Below, piece by piece: positions 42,157-50,990 of a stretch of DNA of 60,081 nucleotides (positions within the stretch are counted from its first letter, which is position 1; every line of letters starts with the position of its first letter). This stretch comes from Novosphingobium sp. 17-62-19 (lineage in GTDB: Bacteria; Pseudomonadota; Alphaproteobacteria; Sphingomonadales; Sphingomonadaceae). The DNA lies in NCBI RefSeq assembly GCF_002256775.1, contig NZ_NCII01000005.1, positions 1 to 60,081 on the forward strand, read 5' to 3'. A program made the translations under genes and the position numbers. Below the pieces are notes generated by a model. It saw only the letters and a program-made list of their open reading frames with translations. It was not told the DNA's origin and searched no databases.

Positions 42157-43671
42157 TCACGCCCCGAAATCCTCAGGAAAGTTCCGCAGCGCCGACAGCA
42201 CCGGATAGGGCGTGAAGCCGCCCAGCGCGCAGAGCGAGCCGAACTTCATGGTCTCGCACAAGTCTTCAAGCAGCGTGATCTCTTCGGCCAGCGAACGTTC
42301 GACCTTGCGCGCATTGTGCATCTGGGGAAGCGCCTCGACCCGATCGGGCTTACGTCCGACCTTTGCCCGGATACGGTCGATCAGTTCCACCCCGCGGGTG
42401 GAGCCGATGCGGCAAGGGGTGCATTTGCCGCAGGATTCCACAGCGCAGAATTCCATCGCAAATCGCGCCTGCGCGCTCATGTCCACCGTATCGTCAAACA
42501 CGGTCAGGCCAGCGTGGCCGATCAGGCCATCGTTGGCAGCAAAAGTCTCATACTCGAACGGCAGATGGAACTCGGCGGGCGTGTGATAGGCTCCCAACGG
42601 TCCGCCCACCTGCACCGCGCGCACCGGGCGGCCCGATGCCGTACCGCCACCCACGGTCATCACCAGTTCGCCCAGCGTCACGCCAAAGCCCACTTCGAAC
42701 AGCCCGCCGTGCTTGATGTTGCCAGCAAGCTGGATCGGCATGGTGCCCTTGGACCGCCCGAACCCCACCGCCGCATAGGCCGCCGCGCCATTGGCCATGA
42801 TCCACGGCACGGCGGCCAGCGTCAGTACGTTGTTGACCACGGTCGGTTTGCCGAACAGCCCTTCAAGCGCGGGCAATGGCGGCTTGGCGCGCACTTCACC
42901 ACGTTTGCCCTCAAGGCTGTTGAGTAGCGAGGTTTCCTCGCCACACACATAAGCGCCTGCGCCCACGCGCACTTCAAGTTCGAACGGCGCAATCAGATGC
43001 GCGCTCGCCCGCACCGCTGCTTCCATCTTGGCAATCGCGTGCGGATATTCGCTGCGGATATAGACGTAGCCCCGGTGCGCGCCCACCGCCAGCGCAGCAA
43101 TCGCCATGCCCTCAATCAGCATGAAGGGATCGCCCTCCATCACCATGCGGTCGGCAAAGGTCGCGCTGTCACCCTCATCGGCATTGCAGACTATGTATTT
43201 TTGGGTGCCCGCAGCCTTGGCCACGGTGGTCCACTTGATCCCCGCCGGGAACCCCGCCCCGCCGCGTCCGCGCAGACCGGACTCGGTGACTTGCGCGATG
43301 GTAGCCTCTGGCCCGATTGCGCGCGCCTTGGCCAGACCATTCCAGCCACCGTGCTCGGCATAGTCATCAAGGCTCAAAGGCCGCGTCTTGCCTGCACGGA
43401 CAAAGGTGAACCGCTGTTGTTTGGCGATGAAGGGGTGGTCTTCAATTCTGCCGATGGCCTTGGCGCTGGTTCCGTCCAGTACCGCCGCAACGTCTAAAGG
43501 CTCCAGCGGGCCGAAACCGTGCCCATCAAGTTCAGCCAGCGGTTCAAGCCAATGCATCCCCCACGAGGACACGCGCTCCACCGTGCAACCCGCCGCCACA
43601 AAGGCCGCTGCCACCTCGTCCGCACCGCAGGCCAGCGCCAGCGCGTCGTCCGAAATCCGCACCACAGTCAT
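42157..43671 (-). CDS. fdsB: NAD-dependent formate dehydrogenase beta (NAD/FMN) subunit
   Basis: The NuoF-like electron-exit subunit (504 residues) that passes electrons from formate to NAD+. A thioredoxin-like N-terminal region is followed by the FMN/NAD site GLRGRGGAGFPAGIKW and EGDSATFADRMVMEGDP, then AYVCGEETSLLNSLEGKRG and the [4Fe-4S] site ESCGKCTPCRIG. The ATG at 43671 overlaps the fdsG stop by four bases; the frame's upstream extension lies inside fdsG. Confidence 0.95.
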   Translation of the reverse strand: MTVVRISDDALALACGADEVAAAFVAAGCTVERVSSWGMHWLEPLAELDGHGFGPLEPLDVAAVLDGTSAKAIGRIEDHPFIAKQQRFTFVRAGKTRPLSLDDYAEHGGWNGLAKARAIGPEATIAQVTESGLRGRGGAGFPAGIKWTTVAKAAGTQKYIVCNADEGDSATFADRMVMEGDPFMLIEGMAIAALAVGAHRGYVYIRSEYPHAIAKMEAAVRASAHLIAPFELEVRVGAGAYVCGEETSLLNSLEGKRGEVRAKPPLPALEGLFGKPTVVNNVLTLAAVPWIMANGAAAYAAVGFGRSKGTMPIQLAGNIKHGGLFEVGFGVTLGELVMTVGGGTASGRPVRAVQVGGPLGAYHTPAEFHLPFEYETFAANDGLIGHAGLTVFDDTVDMSAQARFAMEFCAVESCGKCTPCRIGSTRGVELIDRIRAKVGRKPDRVEALPQMHNARKVERSLAEEITLLEDLCETMKFGSLCALGGFTPYPVLSALRNFPEDFGA

Positions 43672-44081
43672 GCCAGCGCCTCCACCAGCGCACCGAGCTT
43701 CACAGCATCCAACCGCGCATGAACCTTGCTGCCGACCATTGCATTGGGGCCGACCGAACACAGGCCAAGGCAATAGACCGCCTCGACTTTCACCCGGTGA
43801 TTCTCTGCCAGTCCAGCCGCCAGCGCCTCAACGCCCCGCGCCTGACACGCCTCGGCCCGGCAAAGCTTCAACACCGGCCTTGCTTCCGGTTCGGCGTGGA
43901 AATCGTGGTAGAAGCTGACCACGCCATGCACTTCGGCCCGGCTGAGGTTCAGCGCCAGCGCAATAGCGCGCACGGCGTCCTCGGAAACATGGCCAAATGC
44001 GGCCTGCACATCGTGCAGGATGGGCAGGAGCGGACCTTCACGTCCGGCATGTGCGGCGATGATCTCTTGCAATCGTTCCAT
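43668..44081 (-). CDS. fdsG: NAD-dependent formate dehydrogenase gamma subunit
   Basis: The NuoE-like [2Fe-2S] subunit, 137 residues. The four cluster cysteines are in CRAEACQARG (C-X4-C) and CLGLCSVGP (C-X3-C), and LPILHDVQAAFGHVS is typical. It is the first gene of the fds operon; GGGGAAGG precedes the ATG. The LysR-type operator lies about 60-75 bases upstream. Confidence 0.95.
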   Translation of the reverse strand: MERLQEIIAAHAGREGPLLPILHDVQAAFGHVSEDAVRAIALALNLSRAEVHGVVSFYHDFHAEPEARPVLKLCRAEACQARGVEALAAGLAENHRVKVEAVYCLGLCSVGPNAMVGSKVHARLDAVKLGALVEALA

Positions 44082-44139
44082 GGTGCCATCTGCCTTCCCC
44101 GAAAGCCAATGAAGGTCAAATCGAAATTGCCTAAGTTTG

Positions 44140-44154
44140 ATAGGATTTACCTAT
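44140..44154. promoter_or_regulatory. LysR-type operator (T-N11-A box) of the fds operon
   Basis: ATAG-GATTTAC-CTAT matches the classical ATAG-N7-CTAT/T-N11-A box of LysR regulators. It lies in a wider perfect inverted repeat (TGATAGG/CCTATCA, 44138-44156). Its centre is about 66 bases upstream of the fdsG ATG, and it runs into the stop codon of the lysR gene, so coding and operator sequence overlap. The natural ligand protein is the adjacent LysR regulator. Confidence 0.65.
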
Positions 44155-45041
44155 CATACTTGCGCCAGGCTCCGCCCTACCGACAGTGCTGCTGCGGCCA
44201 TCGGGCTTAACGGCACGCGGTTTACCACTACCAGCCCGATCCGGCGCGGCTCGTCACTCTCGTCCAAGGGCACGAACTTCGCCCAGTTCAGCCCCGCCAG
44301 CAGGCTTGCGTAAGTGTCCGGCACGATCGTGCAGAATCCGCCCGAACGCACCAGATCGAACAGCGTCACGTAACTGTCTGCCACCACGCGCGGAGTAATC
44401 GCCAGCCCGCGTGCGCGCATCCGCGCATCCAGAATACGCCGGAACTGCATCCCCTGATGCAGCAGGCACAGCGGCTGCCGCGCCGCCTCTTCCCACCCAA
44501 CTTCTGCTAGCGCGCCAGACTCGCCGTCGGCGCGGGTCACGAAAAGATAGCGTTCGGCATGAAGGGCTACCGAAAGCACGTTTCCCGGTGGCTCGTGGTC
44601 GAGATAGGTCAATCCTGCATCGCATTCAAAGGCGTTGAGCGCGCGCTCGATCTCTCGTGATGTGGCCGATCGCACCGACAGCGTCAGGCCCGGATGCCGC
44701 TCAAGCAACGCCTCGCCAAACACGCCCGCCAAAGGCAGCGCCGCCGGAATCGCTGCGAGGGAAAATTCGCCGGTGACCTGCGCCGAGCGCGCCGCCACCG
44801 AACTGGTCATGCTCGCCACCGCCCCCAGAATCTGTTCCGCCCAAGGCAGCATCGCCTCGCCCTGCGCGGTCAGCCCCACAAAACGGCGGTCGCGCTCTAC
44901 CAGCCGATGTCCCACTTCCTGCTCCAGCGCGGACAGCCCAGCCGAAAGCGTCGGCTGCGAAACCCCGCATTCCGCCGCCGCATTGGCAAAATGCCGCAGC
45001 CGAGCAATGGCGACGAAATAGCGCAGTTGTCTCAGATGCAT
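44154..45041 (-). CDS. LysR-family regulator, probable formate dehydrogenase regulator
   Basis: A 295-residue LysR-type regulator. The winged helix (1-60) is typical ([40 protein letters not shown]). The effector domain (about 90-290) begins [19 protein letters not shown]. The ATG at 45041 fits the family; a TTG two codons earlier is less likely. It lies upstream of fdsG in the same orientation, not divergent as most LysR genes are; its stop codon overlaps the likely operator. It shares a divergent gap with bioB. By analogy with FdsR of Cupriavidus it probably senses formate or the state of formate metabolism. Confidence 0.88.
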   Translation of the reverse strand: MHLRQLRYFVAIARLRHFANAAAECGVSQPTLSAGLSALEQEVGHRLVERDRRFVGLTAQGEAMLPWAEQILGAVASMTSSVAARSAQVTGEFSLAAIPAALPLAGVFGEALLERHPGLTLSVRSATSREIERALNAFECDAGLTYLDHEPPGNVLSVALHAERYLFVTRADGESGALAEVGWEEAARQPLCLLHQGMQFRRILDARMRARGLAITPRVVADSYVTLFDLVRSGGFCTIVPDTYASLLAGLNWAKFVPLDESDEPRRIGLVVVNRVPLSPMAAAALSVGRSLAQV

Positions 45042-45245
45042 CGGCAAAGTCGCTCAGCTGATAGGGCGTCTCTATCAACGCCTTGCTGCCGGGCCTGTCA
45101 ACCGCCCACCGATTGGCGATGCAAAAGCTGGTTGCACCGAGTGAAATGCAAAGTCTGGCTTTGCAGCTTTGCGAATTCACTTGAGCATATATGCCAGATT
45201 TGGGTTAAGGGCGCCCGGTCAAACAGATTCCGAAGGACAATCGCC
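45042..45245. promoter_or_regulatory. Divergent promoter region, lysR versus bioB
   Basis: A 204-base gap holding promoters for lysR and the bio operon. The part near 45150-45220 is A/T-rich and AAGGA lies about 10 bases before the bioB GTG. I looked for a BioR palindrome (TTATCTATAA-like) and a BirA-type operator and saw neither clearly. Confidence 0.45.
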
Positions 45246-46310
45246 GTGCAAGACACACTGCTCCGCCAGCGCGAAGAGACTGCCTCCGCAGGCGTCCGTA
45301 CTGACTGGACGCGCGAGGAAATCGCCGCGCTGTTTGACTTGCCGTTCACCGAACTGCTGTTCCGCGCCGCGCAAGTCCACCGCACGCACCACCGCGCAGG
45401 CGAAGTGCAACTGTGCACGCTGCTCTCGATCAAAACCGGCGGCTGCCCCGAGGACTGCGGATACTGCTCGCAATCGGTCAAGGCTGACAGCGGGATCGAA
45501 GCGACCAAGCTGATGGAAGTGCAAAAAGTGCTGCAATCCGCCGCGCAGGCCAAGGACAACGGCTCCAAACGCTTCTGCATGGGCGCCGCTTGGCGCAACC
45601 CCAAGGAGCGCGACATGCCGGCCGTGATCGCCATGATCAAAGGCGTGCGCGAAATGGGCATGGAAACCTGCATGACGCTAGGGATGCTGACGCCCGGCCA
45701 GGCCGCGCAGCTCGCCGAAGCCGGCCTCGACTACTACAACCACAACATCGACACCTCGCCCGAACGCTATGAGGAAGTGATCACCACGCGCACCTTTGCG
45801 GACCGCCTGAACACGCTCGACAACGTGCGCGCTGCCGGAATCAACGTCTGCTCCGGCGGGATCGTGGGCATGGGTGAAACCCGCGCGGATCGCGTCGGCT
45901 TCGTCCACGCGCTGGCCACATTGGAGCAGCACCCTGAAAGCGTGCCGGTCAATGCGCTTGTGCCGGTAAAGGGCACCGTGCTGGGCAACATGCTGGCCGA
46001 CACGCCGCTGGCCAAGATCGATGACATCGAATTCGTTCGCACCATCGCCGTTGCGCGAATCACGATGCCGCTGTCGATGGTGCGCCTCTCGGCGGGCCGC
46101 GAGTCGATGTCGGAAGCCACGCAGGCGATGTGCTTCATGGCCGGGGCGAACTCGATCTTCACCGGCGACAAGCTGCTCACCGCCGCCAATGCGGGCGATG
46201 ATGCCGATGCTGCGATGTTCGCGCGCCTTGGCCTCAAGCCGATGGAAGGCGAAGAGCCCATGCGTGCCATGAAGGCGGTCGGAGGCTGTTCGGGCGGCTG
46301 CGCGGCATAA
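45246..46310 (+). CDS. bioB: Biotin synthase
   Basis: A radical-SAM enzyme inserting sulfur into dethiobiotin. The 354 residues carry [15 protein letters not shown] with the CX3CX2C cluster, the [12 protein letters not shown] entry, [23 protein letters not shown] and the [14 protein letters not shown] segment. The GTG at 45246 is preceded by AAGGA and gives normal length; an upstream extension of the frame runs antisense to lysR and is not coding. The stop overlaps the bioF start. Confidence 0.95.
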   Translation: MQDTLLRQREETASAGVRTDWTREEIAALFDLPFTELLFRAAQVHRTHHRAGEVQLCTLLSIKTGGCPEDCGYCSQSVKADSGIEATKLMEVQKVLQSAAQAKDNGSKRFCMGAAWRNPKERDMPAVIAMIKGVREMGMETCMTLGMLTPGQAAQLAEAGLDYYNHNIDTSPERYEEVITTRTFADRLNTLDNVRAAGINVCSGGIVGMGETRADRVGFVHALATLEQHPESVPVNALVPVKGTVLGNMLADTPLAKIDDIEFVRTIAVARITMPLSMVRLSAGRESMSEATQAMCFMAGANSIFTGDKLLTAANAGDDADAAMFARLGLKPMEGEEPMRAMKAVGGCSGGCAA

Positions 46311-47458
46311 TGGCCGAGACGACCACCCTCACAGGCAACCTGTGGTCGGCCCACACGGCTGACCTTGCAGCACTGGGCGAAAAGGCGCGCTTGCGCAGCC
46401 TTGCCCCCCGGCGCGGCGTGGATTTCGCCTCGAACGATTACCTCGCCATGTCCTCCAGCCCGCGCCTTGCTGCTGCGGTGCAGGACGCCATCGGGCGCGG
46501 CGTGCCGCTCGGTTCCGGCGGCTCGCGGCTGCTGCGCGGCAACGATCCCGAACACGAACTGTTGGAAGATGAAGCAGCGCGCTTTTTCGGCAGCGAATCC
46601 GCGCTGTTCTTCTCGGCAGGCTACGCCGCCAACGTAGCGCTCCTGTCCACCCTGCCCCAACGCGGGGATCTGATCGTGTACGACGAACTGGTCCACGCCT
46701 CGATGCACGAAGGCCTTCGCCTCACCCGCGCCACTGCGGTCAGCGCGGCACACAACGACGCGCAGAGCTTTGACGATGCGGCACGCGAATGGCGCGCCAA
46801 GGGCAACATGGGGCGCGTCTGGCTGGCCTTCGAAACGCTCTATTCGATGGACGGCGACATGGCCCCGGTGGCCGAGATGGCCCGTGTCGCCGAACGCCAC
46901 GACGCGATCATGCTGATCGACGAGGCCCACGCCACCGGCGTGTTCGGCCCTGACGGACGCGGCCTTGCCGCCGAACTTGACGGCCGCCCGGACACCATCG
47001 TCCTGCGCACATGCGGCAAGGCGCTGGGCTGCGAAGGCGCGCTGGTCCTCGCCCCGCGCGTCGTGCGTGATTTCCTCGTCAATCGCGGTCGCCCGTTCAT
47101 CTTCTCCACCGCCCCCTCCCCCTTGGTTTGCGCGGCAGTGCGCGGAGCTCTGCGCATACTGGCGGACGAACCCCACCGCCGCGACGCGCTCCAAGCTCTT
47201 GTTGCCCACGCCGAACGCACACTCGCACCGCACGGCGCACAGGCCACTGGGTCGCAGATCCTGCCGCTGATCCTGCACGAAGATGCGCGCACGATGGCCG
47301 TCGCCGCCGCGCTTCAAGGCAAAGGTTTCGACGTGCGCGGCATCCGTCCGCCCACCGTGCCGCAGGGCACCAGCCGCTTGCGCATCTCGCTCACGCTCAA
47401 CGCCACGCGCCAAGACGTTGACGCTCTCAGCGCGGCACTGGAACACGCGCTGACATGA
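46310..47458 (+). CDS. bioF: 8-amino-7-oxononanoate synthase
   Basis: A PLP enzyme condensing pimeloyl-ACP/CoA with alanine. The 382 residues show [35 protein letters not shown], the cofactor site [17 protein letters not shown] and the PLP Lys in [13 protein letters not shown]. It follows bioB with a one-base overlap and overlaps bioD by four bases. Confidence 0.94.
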   Translation: MAETTTLTGNLWSAHTADLAALGEKARLRSLAPRRGVDFASNDYLAMSSSPRLAAAVQDAIGRGVPLGSGGSRLLRGNDPEHELLEDEAARFFGSESALFFSAGYAANVALLSTLPQRGDLIVYDELVHASMHEGLRLTRATAVSAAHNDAQSFDDAAREWRAKGNMGRVWLAFETLYSMDGDMAPVAEMARVAERHDAIMLIDEAHATGVFGPDGRGLAAELDGRPDTIVLRTCGKALGCEGALVLAPRVVRDFLVNRGRPFIFSTAPSPLVCAAVRGALRILADEPHRRDALQALVAHAERTLAPHGAQATGSQILPLILHEDARTMAVAAALQGKGFDVRGIRPPTVPQGTSRLRISLTLNATRQDVDALSAALEHALT

Positions 47459-48075
47459 CCGCTTTCGTCGTTACCGGCACCGATACCGGCATTGGCAAGA
47501 CAGTGTTCTCTGCCGCGCTGACGGGCGCGCTCAACGCACATTACTGGAAGCCGGTGCAGGCCGGGCTGGACGACGGCGCGGACCGCGATCACGTGGCCGC
47601 ACTTTCGGGCGTTCCTGCCGACCACGTGCTGCCCGAAGCCTATCGCTTCAACACACCATGCTCGCCCCACCGCGCTGCCGAGCTGGATGGCGTATTGATT
47701 GACCTTGCAAACCTAGCCTTGCCACCGCAACGCCCGCTGGTGATCGAAGGTGCAGGCGGTGCGCTCGTCCCGGTCACGCGCAGCACCACGTATGCCGATA
47801 TCTTTGCATGGTGGAACCTGCCGGTGATTGTGGTCGCGCGCACCGCCCTTGGCACGATCAACCATTCGTTGCTCACGCTGGAGGCGCTGCGCTCACGTGG
47901 GGTGCCGATTCATGGCGTGGCCTTCATCGGCGATGCTAATGAGGACAGCGAAGCTACGATCTGCGCGATGGGTGAAGTAAGGCGCCTTGGCCGATTGCCC
48001 ATGCTGCACAGGCTGGATCAGCAGAGCCTCGCCATCGCCTTTTCGCAGGGCTTCAAAGCCAAAGACTTCCGTTAA
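47455..48075 (+). CDS. bioD: Dethiobiotin synthetase
   Basis: An ATP-dependent carboxylase closing the ureido ring of dethiobiotin. The P-loop [18 protein letters not shown], the substrate Lys in [12 protein letters not shown] and [11 protein letters not shown] are present in 206 residues. It ends a bioB-F-D unit. bioA, needed for the step between BioF and BioD, is not in this window. Confidence 0.93.
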   Translation: MTAFVVTGTDTGIGKTVFSAALTGALNAHYWKPVQAGLDDGADRDHVAALSGVPADHVLPEAYRFNTPCSPHRAAELDGVLIDLANLALPPQRPLVIEGAGGALVPVTRSTTYADIFAWWNLPVIVVARTALGTINHSLLTLEALRSRGVPIHGVAFIGDANEDSEATICAMGEVRRLGRLPMLHRLDQQSLAIAFSQGFKAKDFR

Positions 48076-48086
48076 GCCCCGCACAA

Positions 48087-48129
48087 TCCTCCCCATTTTT
48101 GCGAAGCACAGACGGGGAGGACTTCGCAA
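48087..48129. terminator. Interleaved hairpins / likely bidirectional terminator after bioD
   Basis: Two perfect eight-base inverted repeats are interleaved: TCCTCCCC (48087-48094) with GGGGAGGA (48114-48121), and TTGCGAAG (48099-48106) with CTTCGCAA (48122-48129). They can form alternative hairpins or, because the arms alternate, an H-type pseudoknot. The element lies between the convergent ends of bioD and the cyclase gene, so a terminator for one or both is likely. It may also be a copy of a dispersed repeat. Confidence 0.6.
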
Positions 48130-48131
48130 CC

Positions 48132-48911
48132 TCAATCCTCAAAGATTGCCACCGCGCGCGTCCACCCGGCCGATGCACCCCTGATCTTGTGCGGGAAGCA
48201 GCTCACCGTGAAGCCATGGGGCGGGAGCACTTCCAGATTGTGCAGCTTTTCCAGATGGCAATAGCCGATGTCGCGCCCGGCCTTGTGCCCTTCCCAGATC
48301 AGCGAGGTATCCCCGGTTTCCTTCACCTTTTCAGCCGTGTGGACGAACGGCGCATCCCAGCTCCAGGCATCGGTGCCGGTCACACGCACCCCGCGTGAGG
48401 TGAGATACATCGTCGCTTCATATCCCATGCCGCAACCGATGCTGACATAGTCGGGATTGCCCACCGCCTTGCCCGCTGCGGTGTTCACCAGCACGATCTC
48501 CAGCGGCTTCAACTCATGCCCGATGCGCTTGAGTTCATCCTCCACGTCCTGCGCGGTGACCACATAGCCATCGGCAAAGTGGCGGAAATCCAGCTTCACA
48601 CCGGGCTGAAAGCACCATTCCAGCGGCACTTCATCGATCGTCATGGACGGCTCGCCGCCATTCATGGTTGGGTGGAAGTGCCACGGGGCGTCCAGATGCG
48701 TGCCGTTGTGCGTGGTCAGCGTGACGTTTTCGACCGCCGCAAAGCCAGCGCTGTCGGGCGTGTCCTCTGCCTTCACGCCGGGGAAGAAGAACCCCAGTTC
48801 CGGCATAGTCTCGCCATGCTTCTGGTATTCGATCTTTGGACGCAGGAACGGCGGATCGGTGATGACGTCGTTTTCAAGGTAGATCGAAAGATCGACGAAA
48901 CGGCGGCTCAT
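48132..48911 (-). CDS. Cyclase-family (kynurenine-formamidase-like) metal hydrolase
   Basis: A 259-residue cyclase-superfamily protein with the metal-binding motif HNGTHLDAPWHFHP (about 88-101). LSIYLENDV, VLVNTAAGKAVGNPDYVSIG, GCGMGYEATMYLTSRGVRVTGT and a final HKIRGASAGWTRAVAIFE fit the group that includes isatin hydrolase and kynurenine formamidase; these hydrolyse amides or lactones. It overlaps the alpha/beta hydrolase gene by four bases and is the last of a four-gene reverse operon. It is likely to act late in the pathway, on a ring-opened product or a lactone/amide. Substrate unknown. Confidence 0.86.
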   Translation of the reverse strand: MSRRFVDLSIYLENDVITDPPFLRPKIEYQKHGETMPELGFFFPGVKAEDTPDSAGFAAVENVTLTTHNGTHLDAPWHFHPTMNGGEPSMTIDEVPLEWCFQPGVKLDFRHFADGYVVTAQDVEDELKRIGHELKPLEIVLVNTAAGKAVGNPDYVSIGCGMGYEATMYLTSRGVRVTGTDAWSWDAPFVHTAEKVKETGDTSLIWEGHKAGRDIGYCHLEKLHNLEVLPPHGFTVSCFPHKIRGASAGWTRAVAIFED

Positions 48912-50065
48912 GCGGTCACTCCCCCCAGTGTCTCGGCAAACCAGTCGGCAATGCAGTCACGGCCATAGGACATGTTGTCTGCGCCGACGTGTTCGACGCC
49001 GCCCTCGCGGGCAGTGAAGATCACCTTCTCACGGCGCGGCGCATTGACCAACTGGTCATAGAGATCATCGGCATAGCTGACGCTGATCTGGCGGTCGGTG
49101 GCACCATGGGTAACAAGGAACGGCACCTTGATTCGGTCCATGTGCCCGTTGAGGTTCATGTCGGTGCTCTTGGCCAGAAACTCGTCCATGTCCTTTGCGC
49201 CGAATGCCCACATCACGTGCGCCCAATAGTGCGGCACGGGATTTTCGCCCTCGCGATTCAGGCGCTTGTCCTGCACCTCGCGCCAATTGTGGTTGGCACC
49301 CCAAACCGCGCCGCTGGCAAAGCGCGGCTCATAGGCCACTGCGCGCGGAGCGAAATGGCCGCCGAGCGAGATGCCGGTCATGCCGATGCGCTTGGGGTCT
49401 GCGTCGGGCTGCGTTTCCAGCCAGTCCACCGCCTTGCTTGCCCAGTTTTCGGAATGCGGATCGACCGGCAGGCCCTGCAGGCGCAATGTCTCACCCGAAC
49501 CGGGCTGATCGACGCAGAGCGTGGAAATGCCGCGCCGCGCCAGCGCTTCGGGCAGACGGCTCCAATAGAGCAGTTCCTTGCAGCTATCGAGACCGTTGCA
49601 ATAGACCACCACCGGATGCGGCCCCGGCCCTTGCGCGCGGGTATAGAGCGCAGGCATCGTGCCGTTTTCGAGGGGTATTTCCACCCGCTCGCGGTCGATC
49701 TTGCCCAGCTTGGTCGACTTCGCAAAAGCGTCCAGCGCCTTGGCGTAAGTCTCCTTGCGGCCGGGCGCACCGTGGCCCTGCATCCGCTCTGCCACCAGCA
49801 GATAGAGCGAGGCACGCTCCAGCTTGTCCGAGGCAGAGAACATGCGGCCCTTGGCCTCGTCCTCAGCCGCCAGTTCGATCAGCTTGTCGCCATAGGCGGC
49901 CCACTGCTTCATGAACTGCGGCGTTCCGGCATCGCCGCCGCTGGCCGCCGCTTCGATGATCGGCTGGCACATGTCGACGATTTCGCCGATCCGCCCGCCG
50001 CTTTCCATCGCGATCGAGACCGACAGGTTCCAGATGTAGTTCGGAAACGGTTCGTACAGCGCCAT
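48908..50065 (-). CDS. Alpha/beta hydrolase, FrsA / pseudooxynicotine-hydrolase-like
   Basis: A 385-residue hydrolase with a helical N-terminal domain (about 1-125) before the alpha/beta core. The nucleophile is in GMTGISLGGHF, the Asp in THGATDRQIS and the His in EHVGADNMSYG; VVVYCNGLDSCKE carries oxyanion-hole residues. The architecture matches the group containing C-C hydrolases such as 2,6-dihydroxypseudooxynicotine hydrolase. It lies next to an extradiol dioxygenase, so hydrolysis of the ring-cleaved C-C product is a sound inference. It ends just before the dioxygenase stop (the genes are three bases apart). Confidence 0.86.
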   Translation of the reverse strand: MALYEPFPNYIWNLSVSIAMESGGRIGEIVDMCQPIIEAAASGGDAGTPQFMKQWAAYGDKLIELAAEDEAKGRMFSASDKLERASLYLLVAERMQGHGAPGRKETYAKALDAFAKSTKLGKIDRERVEIPLENGTMPALYTRAQGPGPHPVVVYCNGLDSCKELLYWSRLPEALARRGISTLCVDQPGSGETLRLQGLPVDPHSENWASKAVDWLETQPDADPKRIGMTGISLGGHFAPRAVAYEPRFASGAVWGANHNWREVQDKRLNREGENPVPHYWAHVMWAFGAKDMDEFLAKSTDMNLNGHMDRIKVPFLVTHGATDRQISVSYADDLYDQLVNAPRREKVIFTAREGGVEHVGADNMSYGRDCIADWFAETLGGVTA

Positions 50066-50068
50066 GGA

Positions 50069-50971
50069 TCAGGCCTCTACTGTCTGGAACAGGCCGGGAT
50101 TGGGCGCGGCGTGTGGCAATGTCTGCGGCCCGCCGGTGCCGATGCCCCACTGGTCCATGACCATCGGCGCAGGCACGTGGACTTTGTGCTCGTGCGTTTC
50201 GAAATCGACCTCTTCCAGCTCCGAGGTATATTCCACGGTAAAGCCGCCCGGCGTGACGAAATAGCTGAAAGTGTTGTTGCCAGCGGTGTGCCGGCCCGGC
50301 CCCCAACCAATGTCCATGCCCTTCAGCTTCAGGCGGTGAATACCCCGCATCATGTCGTCCACGCTCAACATGTCATAGGCCACGTGGTTCAGGCACGGCG
50401 GCCCGGGCAGGATGGCAATGCGGTGGTGTGCCGAATTGCAGCGCAGGAAGCACATGAAATCACCCAGCCAATCCGAAATTTTCATGCCCAGCACCTCGGT
50501 GAAGAACTTCACCAGCGCCTGATGATCGGGGCTGTGCAGCACGATGTGGCTGATCTTGACCGGCACACCTTCCCAGCGCGCCAGTTCCCGCTTCGCACCC
50601 TTGGCCACGTCGCTGGAAATTTCGAGAAGCAGGCCATCGGGCGAGAAGAAGCGGAAGCCATAACCGCCGCCGGGCGAGGTCAGTTCCGCCGGTTCGCTGG
50701 CAATGCGGCATCCCGCAGCCTCAACCTTGGCGCGCAGAGCATCTACATCTGCGCGGCTGTCAGCAGCAAGTGCGATCACATCGACGCGGCTTTCGTCGGC
50801 CTTGCGCAATTGCACAACGTGGTGCTCGTCATGGCCCTGCGCCTTGAACCAGGCCTCGGTGGCCGTTTCGCCAGCAGGCTCCAAACCCCAGACATCGGCA
50901 TAGAACGCCTTCTCGGCGTCAAATTCCTTCACGCCATACCCGACATAGCGGATTTCGGTAACGCGGCTCAT
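50069..50971 (-). CDS. Extradiol ring-cleavage dioxygenase (VOC superfamily)
   Basis: A two-domain type I extradiol dioxygenase of 300 residues, related to BphC-type enzymes. The C-terminal catalytic domain carries the metal ligands: His in SHIVLHSPDH (about 145), His in CLNHVAYDM (about 213) and Glu in GGFTVEYTSE (about 263); a further His in FSYF region and TAGNNTFSYF are typical. It would open a catechol-like ring next to the hydroxyls. The ATG at 50971 is preferred. It follows the flavin monooxygenase with a 19-base gap and precedes the hydrolase. Confidence 0.9.
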   Translation of the reverse strand: MSRVTEIRYVGYGVKEFDAEKAFYADVWGLEPAGETATEAWFKAQGHDEHHVVQLRKADESRVDVIALAADSRADVDALRAKVEAAGCRIASEPAELTSPGGGYGFRFFSPDGLLLEISSDVAKGAKRELARWEGVPVKISHIVLHSPDHQALVKFFTEVLGMKISDWLGDFMCFLRCNSAHHRIAILPGPPCLNHVAYDMLSVDDMMRGIHRLKLKGMDIGWGPGRHTAGNNTFSYFVTPGGFTVEYTSELEEVDFETHEHKVHVPAPMVMDQWGIGTGGPQTLPHAAPNPGLFQTVEA

Positions 50972-50990
50972 AAGTTTCGTCCTCGAAAAA

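Noticed and set aside
45767-47446. Reverse frame of 559 codons opposite bioB and bioF
   Set aside because: It is antisense to two complete biotin genes and its translation is repetitive Gly/Ala/Arg/Val text without motifs.
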